Below, piece by piece: positions 25,670-33,192 of a DNA stretch of 58,464 nucleotides. The stretch spans positions 1-58,464 of the forward strand of contig CAMJWT010000010.1 of the NCBI GenBank assembly GCA_946409545.1, read 5' to 3'. The notes below the pieces were generated by a model, which was given only the letters and a program-made list of their open reading frames with translations, had not been told where the DNA came from and searched no databases. Within the stretch, counting starts at the first letter, position 1; each line of letters opens with the position of its first letter. The DNA is from RUG12783 sp946409545. Its GTDB lineage: Bacteria; Bacillota_I; Bacilli_A; RF39; UBA660. A program made the position numbers and the translations under genes.

Positions 25670-26338
25670 ATGAAATATATAATCGTTGTTTTTATTATCG
25701 CTATTACTCTACTATTTATAACAGGTTGTAGTAAGTCATATGAAGAAGAAACTGTTAATTTTTTAAAAGAAAAATATCATGAAACCTTTACATATATAAA
25801 AGAAATTGATCGAGCTCCAGGTGGTAGTTGGATATCTCATCACTTAAAATCTGAAAATGGTGATAATATAATTGTTAACACTAATAAAAAAACAAAAGAA
25901 ATGAAAGATAATTATTATAAAACATTAAAGAAGAAAGAAATCATTGATTATATTCGTAGTCTATTAGAAAGATCAAGTAACTTTAGAACTAATAACTATA
26001 AATTTTTCGTTGATAATAATAGTGCCTTTTGTGATAATACAATTACACCAAGTACAAGAATAGAAGATGCCTTAGATATTGACAAAGATTGTGAATTAAT
26101 TAAATATGTTGATGTGTATCTTACAAATGAAATTAGTATTATCAAGGACAACATTATTAAAGAATTAGAAGATAAAAATATTAACATTAGAGTATATGCT
26201 ATTACAAGTGAAGAATTTGATACATTTAACAGTGACAATAAATATATATATGATTATATCGAGACTAATGATATTTCATCAGGAACAAATAGTAAATACA
26301 TCAATATTCGTGGGAAAAATATTTATACATCAAAATAA
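25670..26338 (+). CDS. Hypothetical lipoprotein
   Basis: The 222-residue protein has a signal peptide (IIVVFIIAITLLFITGC) with lipobox Cys at about 20 and an AGAGGTGAATTT ribosome binding site. The mature part is charged, with WISHHLKSENGDNIIVNT and a Cys pair (CDNTITPSTRIEDALDIDKDC). It does not resemble the two preceding lipoproteins in sequence. It has its own terminator shared with the convergent GtrA gene. The fold is probably alpha/beta, with no assigned family. Confidence 0.75.
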   Translation: MKYIIVVFIIAITLLFITGCSKSYEEETVNFLKEKYHETFTYIKEIDRAPGGSWISHHLKSENGDNIIVNTNKKTKEMKDNYYKTLKKKEIIDYIRSLLERSSNFRTNNYKFFVDNNSAFCDNTITPSTRIEDALDIDKDCELIKYVDVYLTNEISIIKDNIIKELEDKNINIRVYAITSEEFDTFNSDNKYIYDYIETNDISSGTNSKYINIRGKNIYTSK

Positions 26339-26361
26339 AAAAGTAGTTAAAACTACTTTTT
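26338..26361. terminator. Bidirectional terminator
   Basis: AAAAAGTAG, loop of 6, CTACTTTTT: nearly the same hairpin as at 25616, here between convergent genes. Confidence 0.85.
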
Positions 26362-26763
26362 CTTTTTAGTATCAATACTATCTTTAAAAACATAGTATCT
26401 ATCATATAAAAATTCTAATACAAAATTTAGGACCATATTAATCAAAGTTACAACAGTTCCATTCCAACCGAGAGGACCTTCTAAATATTTACCTAGTAAA
26501 GTTGATAGTGGTGTAAATATTAAATAGAATATAGCTACTTTAAACATTGCAATAGGAACATTGTTACTTGATTTAAAAGTATATTCTCTATTTAATGTAA
26601 AGTTCCATATAACAGATGCAATTAAAGCAATTAAATAACTAGGCCACCAATCCCATTTAATTACATTGTAAAGAAGTTCAAATAAACCTAATTGAATAGC
26701 ACCAGCAGAGATACTAAACAAAGTAAACTTAATCATTCTAACTAATTCTTTTTTATCTTTCAT
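26353..26763 (-). CDS. GtrA-family four-TM protein
   Basis: The 136-residue protein has four membrane helices and both GtrA signatures. The first half ends NFTLNREYTFKSSN (the N-R-x-[YF]-x-F motif), and the second half ends in FLYDRYYVFKDS. GtrA-type proteins are thought to help flip undecaprenyl- or polyprenyl-phosphate-linked sugars for wall or glycan decoration. The basic tail DTKKKK is cytoplasmic. It is 7 bp after a hypothetical gene and likely in one transcript with it. No partner glycosyltransferase is adjacent, but a GT-C-like protein lies at 30380. Confidence 0.88.
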   Translation of the reverse strand: MKDKKELVRMIKFTLFSISAGAIQLGLFELLYNVIKWDWWPSYLIALIASVIWNFTLNREYTFKSSNNVPIAMFKVAIFYLIFTPLSTLLGKYLEGPLGWNGTVVTLINMVLNFVLEFLYDRYYVFKDSIDTKKKK

Positions 26764-26770
26764 AATTCAC

Positions 26771-27145
26771 CTACTCATTATTACCTATTATTAAACAAAG
26801 CATATAATCATTATATTCCAAAACGATGATATCATCAACTATATAAAATAAAGTATTCTTAATATCTAAATTATCAATTGTATAATAGTTAATTACATCA
26901 CCAAATCTAATTTTAATCCAATAATTTAATATATCAATTAAATTATCTTCTAAATAAACACTTAAATATTCTTTATTTGATGATTCTAAATTAAATTTTT
27001 TTATTTTAAATTCTTTAGAAAATTCACTTTTAAAAATATCTTTTTTAAAACAATAACCTCTAATATATGATAAACCTATTTTTTTAGATACTGATGAGGA
27101 CATATTAACTAAACCGTCAACATATCCACTTAAATAACTATCCAT
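26771..27145 (-). CDS. Hypothetical protein (124 aa)
   Basis: The 124-residue protein has no signal peptide or membrane helix. It has alternating beta-strand-like stretches (VINYYTIDNLDI, LFYIVDDIIVLEYNDYMLCLI) and an N-terminal SYLSGYVDGLVN-like segment (DSYLSGYVDGLVNMSSSV). The composition and the run of strands suggest a small alpha/beta domain, but no family is recognised. It precedes the GtrA gene by 7 bp, so co-expression is likely. Confidence 0.6.
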   Translation of the reverse strand: MDSYLSGYVDGLVNMSSSVSKKIGLSYIRGYCFKKDIFKSEFSKEFKIKKFNLESSNKEYLSVYLEDNLIDILNYWIKIRFGDVINYYTIDNLDIKNTLFYIVDDIIVLEYNDYMLCLIIGNNE

Positions 27146-27181
27146 AAATACTCCTATATCAACACTATAGCATAAACTAAA

Positions 27182-27210
27182 AGAAAAAGAGTAGCTTTTT
27201 CACTACTCTT
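27182..27210 (-). terminator. Terminator of the M13 peptidase gene
   Basis: AAGAGTAG, loop of 8, CTACTCTT, then a T-rich tail (TTTTTC) on the minus strand, at the stop codon of the peptidase gene. Confidence 0.75.
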
Positions 27211-29206
27211 ACCATAATCCCACACGATCTTGAGGAGCAATATACATTCCATCGCCCTCTTTAATATCATAAATTTCATAGAACTTATCCATTGAAGATA
27301 AAACAGCATTTACTCTTATCTTACTTGGAGAATGCGTGTCACCTAATATTTGATTTTCAATAGCTTCTTTATTAGCTTTCTCTGCCCAAAGATTAGCATA
27401 TGCTTCAAAGAAATTCTTATAATCTTCTTTTGATGCACCTTTCTTTTCCATAATGCTTAATATTGTCTTAACACCAGCTAAGTCAGCAATGTTTTCACCT
27501 ACTGTTTTATGACCATCAACTTTAAATCCCATTAATTCATATTTAGAATAATAGTCTTCAATCTTCTTAGTTATTTTATCATAATTTTCACGATCTTCTT
27601 GAGTCCACCAATCATAAAACTTACCTGTATCATCATATTTAGAACCTACATTATCAAAACCATGACTAATTTCATGAGCTATAACCGTTCCAAAATAAGC
27701 TAACATACGATAATAATTTGTTTCTTTTTCATACATTCCTTTAAAGCCAGCTAAGAAATTTATAGAATTGTCAATTTGATTATAAAAAGCATTTACTTCT
27801 AAAGTACTCAAACCATCCATTTTAGCTTCTTCATGAAATTGTTCACTATATTTAGCAAAATCATATTTATTAGAAGCAATTGTATTGGAGATTATAGTTC
27901 CACCATTAGCTTTTGATATTGGTTTAACATAATCATCTTTCTTTTTATCATTTTCTTGATAACCTATTTTTACTTTCATATTAGTTACTTTTTTAATTGC
28001 ATATTCTTTAGTCTTTTCATTTAACCATTCAGTTTTTTTGATTACTTCAATATATTCTTTTTTTACTTCTTCTACTAAATCCGCAACAATTTTCTTATCT
28101 TCATCTGTAAAATATTTCTTTTCATATCTTTTTTCAAGTTCATCTTGAATAAAATTCATCTTTATTTCTAATTCTTCATCTTCTCGTACTTTTTCTAAAG
28201 TTTGAGATTTACCAGATAGTTCATTGTTTAAATCTAACATAAACTTTTCGTTTTCTTCTGTTGAATGAGGGAAGAATTTAGCAGCGATATTAATTTTTGC
28301 TACATCTTTTAAAAATGGTAAATTTTCTTCAGTATAAAATTCATCTAAAGCTTTATAATGACCAAGGTCAAACATTACATATTCTTTTTGATCCGCAATT
28401 TTCCTATTCTCTAAAAATCTTTTGATAGGAATGTTTTTAATTTCTTTTGTGATATCATCTAATGAATATTTAATAAATAATTTTGTGAAATCATTTACTT
28501 CACTTTGTTTAATTGACTTAGCCTGTATTCTTTTTGCAAAAGCCTCATAATCACTAATAAATTTATTTATTTGCTCTTCCGTGTATCCTATTTCCGTTGC
28601 AACTTTTTTAATCAATTTTAGAGTGCCAACTTTATATCTTTCAAATTTACTTTCAGTAAATAATTCAAATTGATCAACTTGATCAAAAGCAAAAATCATT
28701 TTAGTATTATCACCTGTTATATCATTAGTAGCAGAACCAGCAATAAGTAATTGAAGATCTAAATCTTCATCAACTTTAAGCATTAATTTATTATAATCTT
28801 CTATCGTTTTAACATTATCAACCATATCAAAATATGGTTTTAATTCACTGAAACCTCTTTTATTTCGTCCTTCATAATCATGAACTAATTCTAAAACTAT
28901 TTCAGCATCTTCATTTTTAAAATTAGGATCAGCTAGAATCTCATTTGTTAAAGTTTTTGTTCTTTCTTCAATTTCTTTAGTAACATCATATACTAAAGAC
29001 CAACTACTACTATCATTTGGAATCTTTGCTTTCTTTAATATTTCATAGTTTATGTTTTCGTAAAAATCATCTTTTAAGGCAACTTGTTTTACCTCTTCTT
29101 CACCATTTTCTGGATGGCTTTGATTATAATAATATGTTCCGCCTAAAACTCCAAGGCCTAAAACAATCATTATAATACCTAAAATAATCATTTTCTTATT
29201 TCTCAT
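27209..29206 (-). CDS. pepO: M13 family metallopeptidase (PepO/neprilysin-like)
   Basis: The 665-residue protein has an N-terminal membrane anchor (IILGIIMIVLGLGVLGGTYYY, about 7-27), unlike soluble PepO. The M13 catalytic region is complete: NAFYNQ substrate-binding motif (about 458), zinc motif GTVIAHEISHGFDNVG (HEISH at about 514-518) and the third-ligand helix GENIADLAGV (about 578). It ends QDRVGLW, close to the family's usual C-terminal CxxW region but without the Cys. It would cleave small peptides outside the membrane. It is monocistronic, followed by a strong terminator. Confidence 0.93.
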   Translation of the reverse strand: MRNKKMIILGIIMIVLGLGVLGGTYYYNQSHPENGEEEVKQVALKDDFYENINYEILKKAKIPNDSSSWSLVYDVTKEIEERTKTLTNEILADPNFKNEDAEIVLELVHDYEGRNKRGFSELKPYFDMVDNVKTIEDYNKLMLKVDEDLDLQLLIAGSATNDITGDNTKMIFAFDQVDQFELFTESKFERYKVGTLKLIKKVATEIGYTEEQINKFISDYEAFAKRIQAKSIKQSEVNDFTKLFIKYSLDDITKEIKNIPIKRFLENRKIADQKEYVMFDLGHYKALDEFYTEENLPFLKDVAKINIAAKFFPHSTEENEKFMLDLNNELSGKSQTLEKVREDEELEIKMNFIQDELEKRYEKKYFTDEDKKIVADLVEEVKKEYIEVIKKTEWLNEKTKEYAIKKVTNMKVKIGYQENDKKKDDYVKPISKANGGTIISNTIASNKYDFAKYSEQFHEEAKMDGLSTLEVNAFYNQIDNSINFLAGFKGMYEKETNYYRMLAYFGTVIAHEISHGFDNVGSKYDDTGKFYDWWTQEDRENYDKITKKIEDYYSKYELMGFKVDGHKTVGENIADLAGVKTILSIMEKKGASKEDYKNFFEAYANLWAEKANKEAIENQILGDTHSPSKIRVNAVLSSMDKFYEIYDIKEGDGMYIAPQDRVGLW

Positions 29207-29268
29207 ACAACACCTCTTTATTCTATAAAAATTATAACATGTAATAGATAAACTTAATATTTTTTTTT

Positions 29269-29309
29269 AAATAAAAGATAATCACTTTACATTTAATTAT
29301 CTTTTATTT
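29269..29309 (-). terminator. Possible terminator after the AlkD gene
   Basis: A 14-bp AT-rich stem (AAATAAAAGATAAT / ATTATCTTTTATTT) spans the end of the AlkD-like gene. The T-run after the stem is absent on the minus strand, so the call is weak. Confidence 0.4.
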
Positions 29310-29979
29310 TTAAACTATTTAAATATTCTTTTTGTTCTTGACTAATTCGAAAACTTTCTCTAGCTTTTTGAATTGTTTTATTATGAGTCCAAGAATCTAA
29401 TTTATATTTTTCTAAAAAAGGAATGGTTGAATCATATTGTTTAGCAAGAGCAGTAGCAAAAAACCAAGCTCTCATCATATTGACATAGTATTCTTTTGAT
29501 TTAATATTTGAAACCATGTCTAAATATTCCGTTTTAAAATTATCATCTAAATAATTTCTCATAAGCATACCTATACCAAATCTAATAGTATAAGTCTCTT
29601 TACTTTTTATCCATATCTTTATTTCTTTTATTAATTTATCTAAATTTTTATTAAATGCTTTTGGAGTGCTTTGATCACAGGTAGCCCAATTATCAACATA
29701 TGGTAAAAACTTTTTAAAATAAGTTAGGCAAAGATCATAATCTTTAATTCCTGAAATAATAAATGCATGTAATTGATTTTCATCAAAATACTTATGAGGT
29801 AATTCTTCTAAAAAAGATTGATAATTATTCTCTTTTAATAATTTTTTAGCTAATTTCTTTAATTCAGGAGTCCTAACCCCAATTATTGTACTAGAATTAA
29901 TTGTTGGTAAAATATTAGATTGTAAATCACGATATTTTATATCTTGTAATTTAAATAAATCTTTTTGAATATTATTCAC
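29293..29979 (-). CDS. AlkD-like DNA alkylation repair protein
   Basis: The 228-residue protein is of the AlkC/AlkD HEAT-repeat family, DNA glycosylases that remove 3- and 7-alkylpurines. Visible signatures are IIGVRTPELKKLAKKL, the catalytic VDNWATCDQSTPK (Trp and Asp of the W-x-x-x-D motif, about 92-97) and MMRAWFFATALAKQYD, with a further conserved Trp. The length matches the family. It starts 1 bp after a small nucleotidyltransferase gene, so the two form an operon. Some relatives are found beside defence genes, but none is evident here. Confidence 0.88.
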   Translation of the reverse strand: MNNIQKDLFKLQDIKYRDLQSNILPTINSSTIIGVRTPELKKLAKKLLKENNYQSFLEELPHKYFDENQLHAFIISGIKDYDLCLTYFKKFLPYVDNWATCDQSTPKAFNKNLDKLIKEIKIWIKSKETYTIRFGIGMLMRNYLDDNFKTEYLDMVSNIKSKEYYVNMMRAWFFATALAKQYDSTIPFLEKYKLDSWTHNKTIQKARESFRISQEQKEYLNSLKIKDN

Positions 29980-29980
29980 T

Positions 29981-30364
29981 CTACTTCACCCCCGATAAAT
30001 AGTTTTTAATCATTTTTATTTTTTCTTGATCCTTTGGTCTATTATGTTCAATCATCCACTCTAGTTGTAATTCAAGAGATTCAACAGGATACCCATCAAC
30101 ATATTTAACATCTTCACTTTTAAAATCCAAAACCGCTACTTCGACAGTATCACTTAATTCATATAAATATGGATATTTTGGTGATTTTTTAAAAGTAAAT
30201 CTATTTTTAAGTTCTTCAAAATAATCGGGCTTTACTTTAATATCAATATCTTCTGTAGTTTCTTTTAATCCATATAGAAGCATAATTCCACCAGATATAA
30301 TACAGTATCTATTTTTATCTAATTTTAGTTCATCTAATTTATCAATATATTCTTGTTTATTCAT
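29981..30364 (-). CDS. Small nucleotidyltransferase-fold protein
   Basis: The 127-residue protein has the minimal nucleotidyltransferase pattern: CIISGGIMLLYGLKETTEDIDI (GG... then D-x-D at about 38-40) and a third acidic position in EVAVLDFKSEDV (about 77). Such domains occur in AbiEii-like toxins and in enzymes for small substrates. There is no HEPN or AbiEi partner; its immediate neighbour is an AlkD-like gene 1 bp downstream. It is too short for an aminoglycoside nucleotidyltransferase. The function is unresolved. Confidence 0.65.
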   Translation of the reverse strand: MNKQEYIDKLDELKLDKNRYCIISGGIMLLYGLKETTEDIDIKVKPDYFEELKNRFTFKKSPKYPYLYELSDTVEVAVLDFKSEDVKYVDGYPVESLELQLEWMIEHNRPKDQEKIKMIKNYLSGVK

Positions 30365-30379
30365 AATATTATCCTCTTA

Positions 30380-31675
30380 TCATTTATCTTCTTTATCTCT
30401 ACAAAACAATTTTCTTTCACAATATATATAATCACTATAACAAAGTTCATAATAATTATGTAAATAATCTAAATATTCTTTGGGAATTTGAATAGAAAAA
30501 TGGTCTGGCTTAGCAAAAATCCTACACTCTTCTTTTCTACAAATTTCTTTAATTTCTTTTAAAAATTTTAAGTCATCTCTCCCCATATTTCCCCTATTTA
30601 ACAAATCATATTTCGTAATTGGAATATTCAAACTAATTTTTACTTTATATGACAAATAATCAAAAAAGAAGAAAGTTTTATCCTTGTTTTTCTCTATATA
30701 TTCACCATACTCTTTTTTTATATTATCAATATTAATCTGTTTATAGATTTGAAATTTATTTACTGACAAATGAGCGATAGTAAAAACAATAATTAGAGCT
30801 TTTACAGTAAGTTTTAAATAGCTATTTTTGTACTTATCAAAAATATAATATACTATTGGATAAATTGCTATAAATGCATGATTATAATTAATAATTGGGA
30901 AACATAATGACATAAACGCAATTAAGTATAAGTAATTTTTATCTTTTGTTTTAATCAATTTATAAACAAGAAATACTAGAGGTAAAATGCACATAATAAT
31001 TGATATTACATCATAATAATAAAAATTATCCATGAAATTATTCATACCTAAAAAACAATATTCAATACATTGTAATAAACTATTTGTAAAGATAAGATAC
31101 AATAATATAAAGAAAGGTATGATTGCACAATATAAAAATGATTTTAATTTATTTTTAGACTTAAAGAAAAACACCAAAAATAATAGAGCACCAATATTAG
31201 CTTTTGTCATCATTATTGATCCTATTATTAAACCAATAAACAAATCTTTATACTTATCTTCACTCTCTTCTATATATAAAATTAACATTACTCCAAGAGC
31301 ACAAAATACATTATAACCATATGGTGTTAAAAGGAAAAAGAAATATAAAGCTAGAATAATTGTCTGTAACTTGCCTATTTTTTTACTTAATAAGAATAAA
31401 ACACTACTAAACAAGAAAGATGATATTATATAAAAAGACAACATCGAATTACCAAATATAATCATAAAAAAAGCCATAAATAAATTATAAAAAGGTAAAA
31501 CAATCATATTGTAATCTACATATGGTAATAATCCATTTGTTATATTATAACTAAACCCATACCCTAATATTAAATCATTCTCATGTTGAGTTAAGAAATA
31601 ATTAATACAAAACATAATTATACAAATGAAGAAAAAAAACAAAATATTTGGAAATCGCTCTTTATTTTTTAGCAT
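30380..31675 (-). CDS. Multi-TM GT-C-like membrane protein
   Basis: The 431-residue protein has about ten hydrophobic helices, and its first loop reads GYGFSYNITNGLLPYVDYN, followed by MIVLPFYN. An early loop with G-x-x-P-Y-x-D followed by an aromatic helix is typical of GT-C glycosyltransferases of the ArnT/PMT type, which transfer sugars from lipid carriers. The C-terminal ~110 residues are soluble and contain Cys (ICRKEECRIF, CYSDYIYC). There is no exact family match, and the acidic residue placement was not verified. It may work with the GtrA-like protein nearby. Confidence 0.6.
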   Translation of the reverse strand: MLKNKERFPNILFFFFICIIMFCINYFLTQHENDLILGYGFSYNITNGLLPYVDYNMIVLPFYNLFMAFFMIIFGNSMLSFYIISSFLFSSVLFLLSKKIGKLQTIILALYFFFLLTPYGYNVFCALGVMLILYIEESEDKYKDLFIGLIIGSIMMTKANIGALLFLVFFFKSKNKLKSFLYCAIIPFFILLYLIFTNSLLQCIEYCFLGMNNFMDNFYYYDVISIIMCILPLVFLVYKLIKTKDKNYLYLIAFMSLCFPIINYNHAFIAIYPIVYYIFDKYKNSYLKLTVKALIIVFTIAHLSVNKFQIYKQINIDNIKKEYGEYIEKNKDKTFFFFDYLSYKVKISLNIPITKYDLLNRGNMGRDDLKFLKEIKEICRKEECRIFAKPDHFSIQIPKEYLDYLHNYYELCYSDYIYCERKLFCRDKEDK

Positions 31676-31757
31676 AGTAATATATTATTCCTCTCTTTTA
31701 TAATTATATACGATTTAAGCAATACACTATCCATTATTGCAGCTTTTTTACATACTA

Positions 31758-31853
31758 TTAATTCTTTTTTAGTTTTATTTCATAATCAATATATTTACCT
31801 GAAAATGGCATTTCTTTGTTTTCTCTCTCATTTATTTTTCTAAAATCTAACAT
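31758..31853 (-). CDS. 31-residue ORF after the third rlmD-tail copy
   Basis: A 31-residue frame (MLDFRKINERENKEMPFSGK then YIDYEIKLKKN) starts 8 nt after a strong GAAAGGAGAT ribosome binding site supplied by the rlmD-tail copy at 31858. It may be the truncated start of a lost cassette gene or a short peptide gene. No family is recognised. Confidence 0.4.
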   Translation of the reverse strand: MLDFRKINERENKEMPFSGKYIDYEIKLKKN

Positions 31854-31857
31854 TTCT

Positions 31858-31918
31858 ATCTCCTTTCAAGAAGTGTAACTACCTCGCAGTGCCTAGTATG
31901 CGTTTATTGAACATATTA
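31858..31918 (-). repeat. rlmD 3'-end copy C
   Basis: The minus strand reads ATATGTTCAATAAACGCATA, then CTAGGCACTGCGAGGTAG, then TTACACTTCTTGAAAGGAGA. In one frame it encodes PHTR-like residues followed by HCEVVTLLERR and a stop, the typical C-terminus of RlmD/RlmCD methyltransferases. It begins at the stop of the peptidase-E gene. Confidence 0.8.
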
Positions 31919-32497
31919 TTACTCAATAATAATTCCATTGCCATCATATAGTAAATATAACTCTTCTGATGTATTATTTTTTAATTTTAATATATACTCT
32001 TGTTTTCTATTACAATGCGGAATAATTAAACCATCTATAATTTTTAGACCTGTGTAATCAGTCATATTAACATTGTTTTCATCATAACCAATTGCTGGTT
32101 CAATAGAATTACCAAGGATCTCACTACCTGCACTTGATCCAATATATATTTTACCATTATTAATAAATTGTTTTATTATTTCATTAAATTTACATTTTCT
32201 AATCATATCTAAAAGATAAAAAGTATTACCGCCCATCATATACATAACATCAAATTCATTGATATCTAAAGGATTACCGATTTTATATTCAATTACATTT
32301 TCTTCTTTAAATCCTAAATCAATAATTGTCTTGTATTCTTCATCCATCCATGATTTATCATCATCTTCCCCATCTGAAGCTGTAGTAATATATAATACCT
32401 TTGATGTATAAATATCTTGATTATCTAAAATCTTATGAAATCTTTCTTTGAATTCTTCATTAATAATTCCACAAGAAGTTAAAACAATTTTTGTCAT
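31919..32497 (-). CDS. Peptidase E-like (S51) protein
   Basis: The 192-residue protein belongs to the peptidase E group, serine aspartyl dipeptidases with a class I amidotransferase-like fold. MYMMGGNTFYLLDMIRK (about 80-96) holds the GGNT motif, and KIYIGSSAGSEILG (about 115-128) carries the nucleophile Ser in G-x-S-A-G. The His IIPHCNRK (about 160) is the likely catalytic base. The gene lies between two rlmD-tail copies, and its ribosome binding site is the end of the copy at 32500. This looks like a single-gene insertion. Confidence 0.82.
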   Translation of the reverse strand: MTKIVLTSCGIINEEFKERFHKILDNQDIYTSKVLYITTASDGEDDDKSWMDEEYKTIIDLGFKEENVIEYKIGNPLDINEFDVMYMMGGNTFYLLDMIRKCKFNEIIKQFINNGKIYIGSSAGSEILGNSIEPAIGYDENNVNMTDYTGLKIIDGLIIPHCNRKQEYILKLKNNTSEELYLLYDGNGIIIE

Positions 32498-32499
32498 AA

Positions 32500-32561
32500 T
32501 TATTTCCTTTCTAAAATCGTGACTACTTCACAGTGCCTAGTATGCGGTCATTGAACATATT
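32500..32561 (-). repeat. rlmD 3'-end copy B
   Basis: The minus strand reads AATATGTTCAATGACCGCAT, ACTAGGCACTGTGAAGTAG, then TCACGATTTTAGAAAGGAAA. It encodes HCEVVTILERK and a stop. 34 of the last 36 bases equal the intact rlmD end at 33157-33192. Its first 26 bases match copy C rather than rlmD. Confidence 0.85.
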
Positions 32562-32664
32562 GATTTTGCATGTTTGCGGTAAAATAAACATATTTATTTC
32601 AACACATTATCTCGTATAAGTCTGCGTGTTAAAATCATACACATAATAATTAATATTATATACA

Positions 32665-33153
32665 TTAATTTTCAAAGTAAAAAGCATGTCGACTATTATT
32701 TCTAATTAATGTTTCTTCGAAATTATTATTTGTATATTCTTTAATTATCTTACGCCAAAAATCTTGGGCAATTGTGTTTTTTAATAGTGTTCTTATCTCC
32801 CATTTACCATGATATTTTTTAAACATTTCAAGAGCCATATATTTTCCTGCTCCTAGTTTTCGATATTTATCTAAAATATAGAATTCTCCTATTTCATAAT
32901 AATTATTTTCATTAAGTCTAACTAAAGTAAAACCTATTATTTCATCATTGTACTTTAATAAATATGGATATCTGTTATCTTCTTTCCAGTATAAGTTTGT
33001 ATATTTATTTATTTCAAATAATCCATTATCTAATTTTATAAATTTAGCAGTTTCATCTTCAAATGAACTTAATTCTAATAAATATAACTGCATTAAATTA
33101 AGTATTATTTCTTTTCCATGCTCATTTTTAGCATTTAATACTTCAAAGTTCAT
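32665..33153 (-). CDS. GNAT-family acetyltransferase
   Basis: The 162-residue protein has the GNAT fold, which moves acetyl groups from acetyl-CoA. The strand-turn EIIGFTLVRL, strand IGEFYILDKYRKLGAGKYMA (motif A, the Q/RxxGxG/A acetyl-CoA site) and the later IAQDFWRKIIKEY helix are typical. The substrate is not evident. Its start codon is 9 nt after the GAAAGGAAAT of the rlmD tail, so translation is coupled to rlmD. It sits between rlmD and the second rlmD-tail copy. Confidence 0.85.
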   Translation of the reverse strand: MNFEVLNAKNEHGKEIILNLMQLYLLELSSFEDETAKFIKLDNGLFEINKYTNLYWKEDNRYPYLLKYNDEIIGFTLVRLNENNYYEIGEFYILDKYRKLGAGKYMALEMFKKYHGKWEIRTLLKNTIAQDFWRKIIKEYTNNNFEETLIRNNSRHAFYFEN

Positions 33154-33156
33154 AAT

Positions 33157-33192
33157 TTATTTCCTTTCTAAAATCGTGACTACCTCGCAGTG
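33157..33192 (-). repeat. rlmD 3'-end copy A (within the intact gene)
   Basis: The final 36 bases of rlmD, CACTGCGAGGTAGTCACG followed by ATTTTAGAAAGGAAATAA. They are repeated at 32500 with 2 mismatches in 36 and, more diverged, at 31858. The spacing between copies is about 657 and 642 bp. Confidence 0.85.

Noticed and set aside
29293..30364. AlkD plus nucleotidyltransferase as a toxin-antitoxin pair
   Set aside because: The nucleotidyltransferase-like protein has no HEPN or AbiEi partner, and AlkD is a full-length repair enzyme; nothing shows toxicity or neutralisation.
31858..33192. Integron cassette array with attC sites
   Set aside because: The repeated segment encodes the C-terminus of RlmD and does not form the folded two-arm structure of attC; no integron integrase is near. 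Site-specific insertion at the rlmD end is a better explanation.
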